Source: Nostoc sp. 'Peltigera membranacea cyanobiont' 210A
Lineage (GTDB): Bacteria; Cyanobacteriota; Cyanobacteriia; Cyanobacteriales; Nostocaceae
NCBI RefSeq assembly: GCF_002246015.1
Contig: NZ_NOLJ01000007.1
Location: forward strand, 140,166 to 204,165
Direction: 5' to 3'
Length of the DNA stretch: 64,000 nucleotides
Of this stretch, positions 11,014 through 20,461 are shown piece by piece. Both the position numbers and the translations under genes were made by a program. Position 1 is the stretch's first letter; each line of letters starts with the position of its first letter. The notes beneath the pieces are model-generated. The model made no database searches, was not told where the DNA came from, and saw only the letters and a list, made by a program, of their open reading frames with translations.

Positions 11014-12858
11014 ATGCAGAAGTCACCAAAGAAAACAAAATTCAGAAAGTTTCAGAATTCAAAATTTACAGGGCGACACAAGGACAAGGGTGATAAACGA
11101 GGGCTTTTGGGAAAATTAGCCTCTAGTATGCAAGACCAAACATCCAATACTAAGTCCCGACTGTTCATTGTTTGGGGCATATTAATGGTATCAGGGTTGG
11201 GGTTGACTATTAACTTGTATAATCTCCAAATTGTCAAGGGGCCAAAGTTAACCGAGTATGCACGCAACCAGCAAATGGTGAGTGTGCGACCTTTTATGCC
11301 CCGTCGCCCAGTGGTAGATCGCAATAGCGATCTGTTGGCTATTGACCGTCCTGTATATACTTTGTACGCTCATCCCAAGCTGTTTGATAAGTCTAATGAA
11401 AGTATGGCAGAGCGACTTGCGCCAATTTTGGCAAAAGATACTGCTGAATTGGTGAAAACTTTTCAAAGCAAAAGAAGCGGAATTATACTTGCGCCAGCCT
11501 TACCAGAAGAAATTATCGATCGCGTCATCTCTTTGCGCTTAAATGGCCTGGAGTGGACTCAAAAATACTCCCGATTTTACCCACCAGACGATTTGGTTGC
11601 TGATGTGGTGGGCTATGTGAATGTTGACCGCCGTGGTCAAGCTGGTGTGGAATACTCTCAAGAGAAGTTGCTAGAACGTCCCGTGCAAACGGTGCGGCTC
11701 AGTCGGTCGGGAAATGGGGTCTTGATGCCGGATCGTGCGCCCGAAGGTTTTTTGCATTTTGACGATTTGCGATTACAACTCACTATCGATAGCCGTCTAC
11801 AACGAATTGCTCGGATTGCGCTCAAACAACAGATGGAGAAGTTTGACGCCAAACGTGGAGCGGTAATTGTCATGGATGCATTGGATGGTTCCTTACTCGC
11901 CCTCGTTTCTCAGCCTACTTATAATCCTAATGAATATGCTAAAGCTAATATTTCACTATTTAAAAACTGGACAGTAGCGGATCTTTATGAACCGGGATCG
12001 ACTTTTAAGCCTTTGAATGTGGCGATCGCTCTGGAAAATGGCATCATCAAACCAGATGATATGTTTAATGACTCCGGTTCTATTCGAGTCGCTAATTACA
12101 CCATCAAAAATGCAATGAATAATGGTAATGGGCGAATCAGCATCGCTCAGATTTTGCAATATTCTAGCAATATTGGCATGGTGCAAATTATCCAACGTTT
12201 AAAGCCTTCAATTTACTACAACTGGTTAGAACGCTTAGGGCTAGGACAAAAAGTTGATACAGATTTACCTTTTGAAGTCGGCGGACGGCTCAAAAGTCAA
12301 GAAGAATTTATCGCTTCGCCAATTGAAGCAGCTACTACTTCCTTTGGACAAGGCTTTTCCATGACACCGTTACAGCTAGTGCAAATGCACGGTGCTTTAG
12401 CTAATGGCGGTAAGTTAGTTACACCCCATGTAGTTCGCGGGTTGATTGATAGCAAAGGGCAGATGCATGATTCACCTACTCACACCATCCCCCGGCAAAT
12501 TTTTTCAACCGCAACAACTCAAAAGGTTGTGGAAATGATGGAAACTGTTGTTACTGAAGGTAGCGGTAAGCCGGCACAAATTCCGGGATATCGCATTGCT
12601 GGTAAAACTGGTACAGCCCAAAAAGCTAGTCCCAATGGGGGATACATCAAGGGTGCGAGAATGACCAGTTTCGTGGCTATTTTACCCGTGGAATCCCCTC
12701 GCTATGTAGTGTTTGCACTGGTGGATGAGCCAAAAGGAGAAAGTGCTTATGGTTCTACTGTCGCCGCGCCAATTGTGAAGTCGGTGATCGAAGCACTTAT
12801 TCCTCTTGAGCAGATTCCGCCCAGTAAGGCAATTGAGGAACAGAAGGGAGTGCCGTAG
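11014..12858 (+). CDS. ftsI: Peptidoglycan D,D-transpeptidase FtsI (class B PBP)
   Basis: FtsI cross-links septal peptidoglycan. The 614 residues have a basic cytoplasmic tail (1-48), a membrane anchor (about 49-70, RLFIVWGILMVSGLGLTINL), a PBP dimerisation domain beginning 'RPFMPRRPVVDRN', and the transpeptidase domain. All three penicillin-binding motifs are intact: STFK at 329-332, SSN at 384-386, and KTG at 531-533. The ATG at 11014 has no strong Shine-Dalgarno. It probably forms an operon with the FtsL-like gene before it. The tail is followed by a palindromic repeat block. Confidence 0.96.
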   Translation: MQKSPKKTKFRKFQNSKFTGRHKDKGDKRGLLGKLASSMQDQTSNTKSRLFIVWGILMVSGLGLTINLYNLQIVKGPKLTEYARNQQMVSVRPFMPRRPVVDRNSDLLAIDRPVYTLYAHPKLFDKSNESMAERLAPILAKDTAELVKTFQSKRSGIILAPALPEEIIDRVISLRLNGLEWTQKYSRFYPPDDLVADVVGYVNVDRRGQAGVEYSQEKLLERPVQTVRLSRSGNGVLMPDRAPEGFLHFDDLRLQLTIDSRLQRIARIALKQQMEKFDAKRGAVIVMDALDGSLLALVSQPTYNPNEYAKANISLFKNWTVADLYEPGSTFKPLNVAIALENGIIKPDDMFNDSGSIRVANYTIKNAMNNGNGRISIAQILQYSSNIGMVQIIQRLKPSIYYNWLERLGLGQKVDTDLPFEVGGRLKSQEEFIASPIEAATTSFGQGFSMTPLQLVQMHGALANGGKLVTPHVVRGLIDSKGQMHDSPTHTIPRQIFSTATTQKVVEMMETVVTEGSGKPAQIPGYRIAGKTGTAQKASPNGGYIKGARMTSFVAILPVESPRYVVFALVDEPKGESAYGSTVAAPIVKSVIEALIPLEQIPPSKAIEEQKGVP

Positions 12859-13021
12859 TGGGGGCAGGGGGAGAATAAAAAATTACTTTTTTCCCTCTGC
12901 TCCTTGCTCGGTTGTTGAGCGACTTGCCCTGAGCGTAGTCGTACCCCTCGGGGGAAGCAAGCTGCGCGTAGCGTCCCGTAGGGAAGGAAGTCGAAACACT
13001 GCCTCTTCCCACTCCCCATTC
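12853..13021. repeat. Palindromic GC-rich interspersed repeat block after ftsI
   Basis: GTGGGGGCAGGGGGAG-type and CTCTTCCCACTCCCC-type arms enclose repeated palindromes (GCGTAGTCGTACCCC, AGCTGCGCGTAGCGTCCC). Relatives occur at 26385-26515 and 53396-53480. Several overlapping short frames across it have repeat-derived composition and are not genes. Confidence 0.6.
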
Positions 13022-13139
13022 CTTTGAAACTTAATTTTTCTTTATAACCAGGGAAAGAGGTACAGAAAGCTACTGGTGTGGAAACCTAGATATTAGGGGT
13101 GAAAATAATTTCTCACTTTTCCAAAGTACCGAAGATTCC

Positions 13140-14237
13140 ATGCAAAGCAATTTAGTTATATTTCCTAAGACTGAGGCTGCGAAAAATAGCAGGCAAACTA
13201 AAGAAAGAACAATTACCAAGTACGACCGTGCTGAGGAGCAATTTATAGAATTGCTAGCAATGGAAGATTTGGATAATAAATTGAATGCAAATCCTTCAAT
13301 AGCTAGTGAGTTTGAACAGTCACTCTCTATGGCAATTGAGGCTGCTTATAAAAACGATCGCTCTGATGAACAGGCTCACCGTTTTCTGCAACGGATACTT
13401 TATCGAATCAATCGGCTAAAGCTTTTCTGGTACGATGATTTGCAGCATTATACCAATGAGCGATCGCTGTATTTGCACTCTTGTCGCGACCAAATTGAAG
13501 CTGCTTGGCAACAGTGGGAACTAGCACAAATCGATGTGGCTGCACTGCAACAATTGGATGTAAAACAAGCTTTAATTGAGCGTGCATCTGCCGATTTAAA
13601 TCCGCCTTTGTCGGAGAATAGCCGCTACATTCGTGAGGAAATGACTGAAGCTGGTTATCGTCACTTGCTAGCGATCGGCTCCTTTGATGGTTTGGTTGAA
13701 GGTAGTCGTCTTTGCTACGTATTGGGTGGTGCTGCTAATGAAATCCAGTGTACGCTGGTGCGAGTACTACTAGAAGAGTACGGCAATGGTCGTTTAGCCC
13801 GCAAGCACTCGACATTTTTTGCTCAAATGCTGGCTGAGTTTGGAATGAACACTGAACCGGAAGGATACTTCGATTTAGTGCCTTGGGAAGTCTTAGCTTG
13901 CGATAATCATAACTTTCTGACTACCGATCGCAAACGCTATTTTCTACGTTACAGTGGCGCGTTGACATATTTTGAAGTGGCTGGCCCTGCGACTTATAAA
14001 AACTATCTGGCGGCGGCGCAACGATTGGAACTATCAGAGGCGGCGATGGGTTATTGGGAACTACACATTAAGGAAGATGAACGGCACGGTCGTTGGATGT
14101 TAGATGATGTAGCTTTGTCTTTGGCAGAACGATATCCCAATGATGCGTGGGAACTCGTGCTTGGCTATGACCAAGAGAAACAAATGGGCGATCGCGCCGC
14201 TAGTGCTGTTGTGCGATCGATACGCGAAGCAAAATAA
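13140..14237 (+). CDS. Iron-containing redox enzyme family protein (haem-oxygenase-like fold)
   Basis: The 365 residues are almost all helical. The C-terminal two thirds resemble the haem-oxygenase-like diiron/iron-containing redox enzyme family. Candidate metal ligands recur in helices: E and H in 'LLEEYGNGRLARKHSTFF', then E, H, E and H in 'GYWELHIKEDERHGRWMLDDV'. The N-terminal 40 residues are polar and probably disordered. Members of this fold carry out N-oxygenation, C-C cleavage or desaturation, but the sequence does not tell me the substrate here. It has its own 120-base upstream region and no operon partner. Codon use and HIP1 sites are like the host's. Confidence 0.7.
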   Translation: MQSNLVIFPKTEAAKNSRQTKERTITKYDRAEEQFIELLAMEDLDNKLNANPSIASEFEQSLSMAIEAAYKNDRSDEQAHRFLQRILYRINRLKLFWYDDLQHYTNERSLYLHSCRDQIEAAWQQWELAQIDVAALQQLDVKQALIERASADLNPPLSENSRYIREEMTEAGYRHLLAIGSFDGLVEGSRLCYVLGGAANEIQCTLVRVLLEEYGNGRLARKHSTFFAQMLAEFGMNTEPEGYFDLVPWEVLACDNHNFLTTDRKRYFLRYSGALTYFEVAGPATYKNYLAAAQRLELSEAAMGYWELHIKEDERHGRWMLDDVALSLAERYPNDAWELVLGYDQEKQMGDRAASAVVRSIREAK

Positions 14238-14421
14238 GCCGCTTACTTATGCGATCAATCCCAAAAATTATCAATAGCAGGTTATTCTTAGCATTTTAAT
14301 TTGACATTTTAAGTCATTTTTATTGCTAATTCTCTTGCAAACAAATTTCTTTAGCAACCCTTTGCTAAAGCAACAGTTATTTATTGCCTGAATGCAAGGT
14401 AATAAATAACCTCCTAGTAGA

Positions 14422-15150
14422 TTGATTATACCTTACACTTTGAATTTTAGTCAAATGAAAGATATCTTTTTTTGTCCTGAAGAATCTAATTTCTACTCAA
14501 ATTGCTTAGAAAGTTTTGTGTTCAGAAATTGTCAAAATTCTGAATCTATTGTGGAGTTTGGCTCAGGAGATGGCAGCCCTGTAATTAATTCGTTATTGAG
14601 AAACAAGTTTGATGGAGTCATCCAGGGATTTGAATTAAATACTTCTGCATGGAAAGTCGCCAATTCGACCATTGATGAATACAATCTGACTAATAAATAC
14701 ATCATTCACAATTCATCTTTGTTTAATTCTTCTCAACCCGATGCTGAGTATCTTGTAGCTAATCCGCCCTATCTTCCCGCACCAGATAACGATATTTATA
14801 TGCCACTCTTATTTGGAGGCGTAGATGGAGCCACAGTTACCAATGAGCTTTTATCGCTAGATTATGAAAATGTGTTGGTTTTAATATCTAGCTTTTCTAA
14901 TCCCATAAATACGTTGGATTTAGCAAAAGAAAATGGTTATTCTGTTCAAAACTTCATGGTGTTACCTTTGGAGTTCGGCTACTATAGCTCTGACCCCAAG
15001 GTAAAGAACCACATAGAAGAACTCCAAAAAAATCAGATGGCATTTTATTCTGGTAATTATTATTTTTTAGCTGGTGTTTTATTTAAAAAATGCCAGGAGT
15101 CTGTAATTGATTTATCTAATCAATTAGCTCAGGTGATGACTAGTTTGTGA
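14422..15150 (+). CDS. Class I SAM-dependent methyltransferase (HemK/PrmC-like NPPY type)
   Basis: The protein has up to 242 residues. Motif I is VEFGSGDG (about 44-51). An acidic residue ends the next strand (GFELN, about 69-73). Motif IV is VANPPYLP with NPPY at 114-117, the signature of amino-group methyltransferases acting on glutamine or adenine. There is no target-recognition domain, so a small or protein substrate is more likely than DNA. The start is uncertain: a TTG at 14422 or an ATG at 14455, neither with a clear ribosome binding site. The base composition is noticeably A+T-rich. Confidence 0.75.
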   Translation: MIIPYTLNFSQMKDIFFCPEESNFYSNCLESFVFRNCQNSESIVEFGSGDGSPVINSLLRNKFDGVIQGFELNTSAWKVANSTIDEYNLTNKYIIHNSSLFNSSQPDAEYLVANPPYLPAPDNDIYMPLLFGGVDGATVTNELLSLDYENVLVLISSFSNPINTLDLAKENGYSVQNFMVLPLEFGYYSSDPKVKNHIEELQKNQMAFYSGNYYFLAGVLFKKCQESVIDLSNQLAQVMTSL

Positions 15151-15303
15151 AAATCAAGAACAACTTAAGTGATGTCATCCCTTGCCTAAAGTACAGATGT
15201 GTCTCTAAGCCACGCTTCGAGACATATCCTCAAAGATTTTCAACGAGCATTTTTATAAATTCATATTCCCAAGTAATCATTTTGTCTGCCTGAAGTTATT
15301 GCA

Positions 15304-16440
15304 TTAACTTCTTTGTTGTATGGCTACACTTTTAGAGTGAGGTTTGCGCTTAAGTGCTGCAAATAAAATTACACCAGCGCCGAACGACAAAATAGGAACA
15401 CCTGAAGTTGATTCAGCTACAGAGACAGACGAGATTGGTGTCAAGAGGAAGGCGTGTAATTCACCATTAACTGCACCACGACCGACAATTTGTCCATTAT
15501 TATTAATGGCAGATGCCGCTGTCAAGCTAAAGCCACCCTCTGAACTAGGAGCAATCAGGTTATTTAAGTCGTACAGAGTCTTATCACTATAAAGAAAAGC
15601 CCGTAAACTATTGCCATCTGCGGCAAAAAAGTTATTGTTAGTGCCAGAAAACCCGACTACTTGACCCAAATTATTGATCCCCAAACCAGTACTAAACAAA
15701 TCTGTAGGACGTAACCTACCAAGGTCTTGGAGTCCCGTGCTAGAACTGTACACAAAAGCACGACTATCATTTACGCCAGTGAGTCCCGAACTACCAACTA
15801 CTTGTCCTGAGTCATTAACATCGTTTGCTTGACTGTAGGTGTCACCTGGCAAAGTTCCCAAGTTAGTAGTTTGTCCGTTTTCATACAGAAAAGCTCTTCC
15901 TGAATTGAGAATACCTACTGCTTGTCCCAAGTTATTTAAACCGTAAGCAACAGTACCAGGAGTTCCTATGCTGGTTGCTACACCATCACCGTACAAAAAA
16001 GGCCCAAGTCCGTTCGCTCCCCCTACTACTTGGGTGCGATCGTTAATTGCATAAGGAATAGCATCTTGAATTGGGAGAGGTTGGGTGAGGCCATTGCTGT
16101 ACAGGAAAGGGTTATTTCCAGTAAAGTTATTACTATTACCCGAATTACCAACTACTTGCCCCAAGTTATTGATACCAGTCACTGCAAGTTGATTATCACC
16201 AGGCAACGGACTAATTGTTTTGAGCGAACCATTGCTGTAAAAAAAAGACCTACCCAAAGTATTAATGGCTACCTCACCTGAGTCATTAATATCTGTAGCG
16301 TAACTGTAGGCTTCTCCTACAAGATTGCCTAAGTCAGTGACTGAGTATAAAGATACCGCCAATGCTGATTTAGATACAGCAAGACTGATTGCGGTGAAGG
16401 TAATTGCTGCTATACAGGATTTCCACTTAAGTAAAACCAT
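15304..16440 (-). CDS. HAF-repeat exported protein with C-terminal membrane anchor
   Basis: The 378 residues begin with a signal peptide (MVLLKWKSCIAAITFTAISL, cleavage near ALA-VS). The mature protein consists of about seven to eight 40-residue 'HAF' repeats, each with the pattern AxxINxxGQVVG followed by AFLY and a DLG segment, predicting a beta-propeller-like fold. Near the C-terminus a short hydrophobic helix (VPILSFGAGVILFAAL) is followed by KRKPHSK. This layout mimics the PEP-CTERM exosortase signal but lacks the P-E-P triplet, so exosortase processing is only possible. The function is unknown; it is probably a surface protein. Confidence 0.85.
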   Translation of the reverse strand: MVLLKWKSCIAAITFTAISLAVSKSALAVSLYSVTDLGNLVGEAYSYATDINDSGEVAINTLGRSFFYSNGSLKTISPLPGDNQLAVTGINNLGQVVGNSGNSNNFTGNNPFLYSNGLTQPLPIQDAIPYAINDRTQVVGGANGLGPFLYGDGVATSIGTPGTVAYGLNNLGQAVGILNSGRAFLYENGQTTNLGTLPGDTYSQANDVNDSGQVVGSSGLTGVNDSRAFVYSSSTGLQDLGRLRPTDLFSTGLGINNLGQVVGFSGTNNNFFAADGNSLRAFLYSDKTLYDLNNLIAPSSEGGFSLTAASAINNNGQIVGRGAVNGELHAFLLTPISSVSVAESTSGVPILSFGAGVILFAALKRKPHSKSVAIQQRS

Positions 16441-16475
16441 GTTACTTTTCTGTGATTTTGTATTACCCTACCAAA

Positions 16476-17513
16476 TTACCACTGAAGAGTAGGGTGGCAA
16501 GCTGCCGTATCTGGGTAATCGCTAAATACGCCATCAACACCTAAGTCGAAAAATAATTCATATTCACCTTGGGGATTTCCTTGAAAATCCAGTGGCAAAA
16601 AACAGTCTTCATTACGGAAAGTCCAGACATGAACTAGTAAACCAGCCGCATGAGCATCTATCACTAAAGATGTAGGCGATCGCAATTTACCATTGTTGTC
16701 TCTCGGAACCAGTAAATTTTTATGAATTCCAATCGCCTGTGCATATTTGGCAATTTCTTCTAAAGCTGATGCAGTAACTAAATCTGCATAAGTGCGATGC
16801 CTACGGCGGGCAACTCTTGGAGAGGCTACGCCAACGCCTACGCAACCACTAACGACAAAATCATAAGGTTTACCACTGTTATTCAGTAATTGCACCAGAG
16901 GTAAATCAGTCTTTGTGGATAAATCTTGTAAATTACCTACTTCAAAAGACTGAATAAAAATAGGTGCGTTAGCTCCCTGATAACCGTTGGCTGTTAAAGT
17001 TGCAAGTAGGGGTGCTTCTAGGGCTAACCCAATAGATTGAAAGTAAGTTGGGTGCTTAGTTTCTGGGTAAATGCCGATTGGCCGATTAATTTCGCCACTT
17101 TTAACCTTGACTAAATCGATTATTTCTTGCAGCGTGGGAATTTCTAAGAGTCCATCATAGGGGGTATTTTGCGATCGCACTTGGGGAATTCGCTCTTTGG
17201 CTCGTAGTGTTTTCAGTTCTGTTAGGGTAAAGTCTTCAGTAAACCAGCCAGTTTTTGATTCGCCATCAATTATTTTGGTGGTTTGAAGATGAGCAAATTC
17301 TGCATGGCTTGCAACGTCGGTGGTTTCAGAAATCTCATTTTCGTGACGAGCAATCAAAATACCATCTTTGGTGGAAACTAAATCAGGTTCAATATAATCA
17401 GCCCCAAGTGCGATCGCTAATTCATAAGCAGCTAAAGTATGTTCTGGACGATAGCCGCTAGCGCCTCGGTGTGCAATGATTATTGGAGATGTATCTTGCA
17501 AAGTTGTAGTCAT
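16476..17513 (-). CDS. Glycerophosphodiester phosphodiesterase
   Basis: The enzyme hydrolyses deacylated phospholipid head groups to sn-glycerol-3-phosphate and an alcohol. Active-site residues of the GDPD TIM barrel are present: HRG at 19-21 (numbered from the GTG at 17525), E46 and D48 in YIEPDLV, and H61 in ARHENE. No signal peptide is seen, so it should act in the cytoplasm. The ATG at 17513 or the GTG at 17525 could start it. Residues of about 228-243, rich in V, G and R, interrupt the expected 'SG..RTYADL' stretch. They are encoded by an interspersed DNA repeat that has entered the gene in frame. Confidence 0.9.
   Translation of the reverse strand: MTTTLQDTSPIIIAHRGASGYRPEHTLAAYELAIALGADYIEPDLVSTKDGILIARHENEISETTDVASHAEFAHLQTTKIIDGESKTGWFTEDFTLTELKTLRAKERIPQVRSQNTPYDGLLEIPTLQEIIDLVKVKSGEINRPIGIYPETKHPTYFQSIGLALEAPLLATLTANGYQGANAPIFIQSFEVGNLQDLSTKTDLPLVQLLNNSGKPYDFVVSGCVGVGVASPRVARRRHRTYADLVTASALEEIAKYAQAIGIHKNLLVPRDNNGKLRSPTSLVIDAHAAGLLVHVWTFRNEDCFLPLDFQGNPQGEYELFFDLGVDGVFSDYPDTAACHPTLQW
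16793..16852. repeat. Interspersed palindromic repeat inside the glycerophosphodiesterase gene
   Basis: GCGATGCCTACGGCGGGC and GCTACGCCAACGCCTACGC are the same repeat words found in intergenic DNA at 46743-46772 and, inverted, at 54444-54475. They lie inside the coding frame and add about 16 residues. Confidence 0.65.
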
Positions 17514-17525
17514 TACTTTAGCCAC

Positions 17526-18079
17526 CTAAGTAGGACGATGTAAACAATTAAAATATTTATTCATCAAATGCTGTGCTGATTCTTTAACTATTCTGAATCC
17601 TGAGTTCTGACTCCTGAATTCTTACAATTATTTTTAACTTAGCTCTAAATAAGTCAAGACAAATAAAACTGTCTAAAGAGGGTTGTAATTTTTCATTGGT
17701 AAGAGTTTAAAGAGTCTTTACTTTAATCGTATAGTTATGTTTATTCTCGCTGAATTACTTGTTAACTGATAGATTAATTATTCAACAAATATTAAGTTAG
17801 TCAAATATGTTGTGTTACTACACTAAGTCGATACAGTTCTAGTCCTATTTGAAAAACTAATTATTTAACAATAAGTATTGCTATTAAATATTAAATCTGT
17901 CATATTTAAGAATCTTATTTGATCCCTCATTCAATCCTATTGTGTTTAACACATTCTATAGGACTCATATTTGATTTTTCACAAAACTCAGTACACATCG
18001 ATTTTTTTATTCCGTGTTCCCTACCGATGCAAGTCAATTCAGAAATCAAATCGGATTTCTAGATAATTAATTTTTTCAT
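17526..18079. other. A+T-rich intergenic region, no gene seen
   Basis: About 550 bases, very A+T-rich, with stop codons in all frames. I see no RNA motif, tRNA or conserved frame. A MITE-like element follows directly. Confidence 0.5.
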
Positions 18080-18204
18080 TAGACCTCTTGCATAAATCAA
18101 AAATAAGAAAGAACCCCACCCCGCCAAAGCGTAGCTTTGTCTCCCCTCCCGAAGAGCGGGGAGGGGTTGGGGGTGGGGTGTTAGGGACTTTTGCAAGAGG
18201 TCTA
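18080..18204. repeat. MITE-like element, family C (125 bp)
   Basis: TAGACCTCTTGCA at the left is exactly inverted as TGCAAGAGGTCTA at the right. Inside is a GC-rich hairpin built of CCCCACCCC and GGGGTGGGG words around CTCCCCTCCC. A solitary end of the same family follows thiC at 57169. The right end lies 30 bases before the start of the OvoA-like gene, so the element forms its upstream region. Confidence 0.7.
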
Positions 18205-18233
18205 TTGTTCTTTAACAACAACTTAGTTACACC

Positions 18234-19571
18234 ATGAATAGTCTGCAATCTGCTCAACCTCCAAAACTTGATAGTTGTAATAACCAAGTTATCCTCGATT
18301 ACTTTGAGAATGCTTGGCAACTGGAAGATATGTTATTGAAAAGTCTAGTTGGGGAAGAAACATTTTATCTCAATCCTGACCCTTTGAGAAATCCTCTAAT
18401 TTTTTACCTGGGACATTCGGCAATTTTCTACATCAATAAATTAATTCAGGTGGGGTTATTAGAAAAACGCCTCAATCCAGAGTATGAAATTTTATTTGAA
18501 ATTGGAGTAGATCCAGAAAAACCAGAAGAGTTGAATGCAGCGATCGCTCATCTGCAATGGCCGCAAGTTTCACAAACTTGGCAGTATCGAGAACAAGCAT
18601 ATTCCGTAATTTCCGAACTAATTAAGACAACCCCAATTACTCTGCCAATTCATCCCAATCATCCTCTTTGGGCTTTAATGATGGGAATTGAACACCAACG
18701 TATTCACATTGAAACTTCTTCGATGTTAATTCGCCAATTACCAATTGAGAGAGTGAAACGTCCTCAAAATTGGCAATATGCTCCTTTTAATGGTTACACT
18801 CCTGAGAATGAAATGATAGAAGTTTCTGGTGGAGTAGTAAAACTTGGTAAAGCCGATGATGATTCGACTTATGGATGGGATATTGATTATGGCGATCGCA
18901 CTGTTGAAGTTGCACCCTTTTTTGCCAGTAAATATCTGATTACCAATGCCGATTTTATCTATTTTGTCAAGGCTGGTGGTTACGAAAATCAAGAATATTG
19001 GGATGAAGAATCTTGGAATTGGAAAACTCGATACAATATTCAATGTCCCAAATTTTGGTTACATGAAAATGGTAGCTACAAATATCGAGCTATGTTTGAT
19101 GAAATCGATTTACCCCTAGATTGGCCTGTAGAAGTCAATCACTATGAAGCAATGGCTTATTGTCGTTGGCAAGGAAAAGATACTCGCTTAATGAGTGAAC
19201 CAGAATACCATTTAGCAACTTATGGTAATAGTTTATTAGATAATGTAGAAAATTATAATCTCAATTTAAAATTTGGCTCCCCTAGTCCTGTTGGGATGTT
19301 AGAAACAGCCAAAACTTCTTCTGGATTGTATGATTTGCGGGGTAATGTTTGGGAATGGTTGAGTAATAACTTAAACCCTCTTACAGGATATCAACCTCAT
19401 TTTCTTTATGAAGATAATTCTGCGATATTCTTTGATGATAAACATCAAATGATGTTAGGAGGATGTTGGATAACTAATGGTACAGAAGCTTTAAAATATT
19501 ACCGCAACTGGTTCCGTCCCAATTTTTATCAGCACGCTGGTTTTCGGATTGTTCAAGATATTAAAGATTAA
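18234..19571 (+). CDS. OvoA-type 5-histidylcysteine sulfoxide synthase lacking the methyltransferase domain
   Basis: Family knowledge: OvoA couples histidine and cysteine with O2 in the first step of ovothiol synthesis. The 445 residues begin with a DinB-like domain carrying the expected iron triad: H61 in YLGHS and H154 plus H158 in MMGIEHQRIHIETSS. The C-terminal formylglycine-generating-enzyme-like domain starts near 195 (VSGGVVKLGK) and ends with the family's GGCW..GFRIV pattern. Classical OvoA continues for about 250 more residues with a methyltransferase; here the frame stops cleanly at the end of the second domain. The TPLIFYLGH and EHxRIHxETSS stretches favour OvoA over EgtB. The product could be unmethylated, or the methylation done by another protein. 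Fairly sure of family, less of product. Confidence 0.8.
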   Translation: MNSLQSAQPPKLDSCNNQVILDYFENAWQLEDMLLKSLVGEETFYLNPDPLRNPLIFYLGHSAIFYINKLIQVGLLEKRLNPEYEILFEIGVDPEKPEELNAAIAHLQWPQVSQTWQYREQAYSVISELIKTTPITLPIHPNHPLWALMMGIEHQRIHIETSSMLIRQLPIERVKRPQNWQYAPFNGYTPENEMIEVSGGVVKLGKADDDSTYGWDIDYGDRTVEVAPFFASKYLITNADFIYFVKAGGYENQEYWDEESWNWKTRYNIQCPKFWLHENGSYKYRAMFDEIDLPLDWPVEVNHYEAMAYCRWQGKDTRLMSEPEYHLATYGNSLLDNVENYNLNLKFGSPSPVGMLETAKTSSGLYDLRGNVWEWLSNNLNPLTGYQPHFLYEDNSAIFFDDKHQMMLGGCWITNGTEALKYYRNWFRPNFYQHAGFRIVQDIKD

Positions 19572-19609
19572 CAGAATATGCCTCGGTTACATACTATAAG
19601 GTTACAGAG

Positions 19610-20461
19610 ATGCAAAAGCTTTTGAATTTCTGTTCTGAGATCGAATTTTATCTCAAGATCGCTATTAGTTGTACGATTGTTCAGCAAGTATTTTATTTGC
19701 TGTTAAACAATATTGAGATCGACTTGATAACGCAGGTGCTATTGTACTGGCTCGTTGGTTCTATCTCATTTTATAGTATTGGCATCCTCATTGAAAAAGG
19801 AATTAAAAGCAACGATGTTTTAAGGGATAAGCTGACTGCAAGAGTCAAGACAGTTAAAAATCAACCATTTCCTTCTTTTACTGTCCAAGGCATTATTACA
19901 GGAGAAATTAAAGCTTTTCTATCAGCATTAATCATTCTATATTTAGCTCCAGAGGTTCATAGAGGAAATAGCTTACTCTTAAACTTTGGATGGTTCTTGA
20001 TGAGAATAGTTGCTGCTGATTTCTGTTTTTATGTTGCTCATCGCCTCTTGCACACAAGATTATTGCAGAAAATCCATCTTAAACATCATGAGTTTCGTGA
20101 CTCATCAAGTTTTGTTGCTGGACACAAGAGTTTGGTCGAATATGTTATTGTTGCGATCGCTGATGTATTACCGATTTTTATATTTGGATATGACATCACT
20201 CAATTGTGTGCATGGAGCGTTATCGGCAATGCTTACAATTTAGAAGGTCATAGTTCTTTGTCAATATTTTTCATTCCATCAGATTTCCACGATCTTCATC
20301 ACACTTGCTTTAATGGAAACTATGGCATTCAGGGGTTCTGGGACAGAATATTCAACACACTAAATCCTCCTACTAAGAAGCCAGGAGTTATGTTCCCTGT
20401 GAGTTTTATCAAGAATATAACTATTCAGTCATCTATTAGTAATGACATCGAAAAAACATAA
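19610..20461 (+). CDS. Fatty acid hydroxylase / sterol desaturase superfamily membrane protein
   Basis: The 283 residues carry the diiron histidine clusters of the family: HRLLH near 145, HLKHH near 156, and later HSSLSIFF with HDLHH near 230. At least four hydrophobic segments surround them, two in the N-terminal 60 residues. The enzyme should sit in a membrane and oxygenate a lipid or small hydrophobic substrate. It begins 38 bases after the OvoA-like gene in the same direction and is probably co-transcribed, but a link to thiohistidine chemistry is only a suggestion from position. The substrate cannot be read from sequence. Confidence 0.85.
   Translation: MQKLLNFCSEIEFYLKIAISCTIVQQVFYLLLNNIEIDLITQVLLYWLVGSISFYSIGILIEKGIKSNDVLRDKLTARVKTVKNQPFPSFTVQGIITGEIKAFLSALIILYLAPEVHRGNSLLLNFGWFLMRIVAADFCFYVAHRLLHTRLLQKIHLKHHEFRDSSSFVAGHKSLVEYVIVAIADVLPIFIFGYDITQLCAWSVIGNAYNLEGHSSLSIFFIPSDFHDLHHTCFNGNYGIQGFWDRIFNTLNPPTKKPGVMFPVSFIKNITIQSSISNDIEKT

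Noticed and set aside
12747-13027. Overlapping frames of 71-90 residues after ftsI
   Set aside because: They translate a palindromic interspersed repeat on both strands and have no independent support.
13140-14237. Assignment as haem oxygenase
   Set aside because: Only the helical fold and metal-ligand pattern fit; the length and sequence are not those of HO1/HO2 of cyanobacteria.
14422-15150. Methyltransferase as the missing methylation partner of the OvoA-like gene
   Set aside because: It is 3 kb away behind two unrelated genes, and its NPPY motif points to amide or amine N-methylation rather than an imidazole ring of OvoA type; the evidence is too thin.
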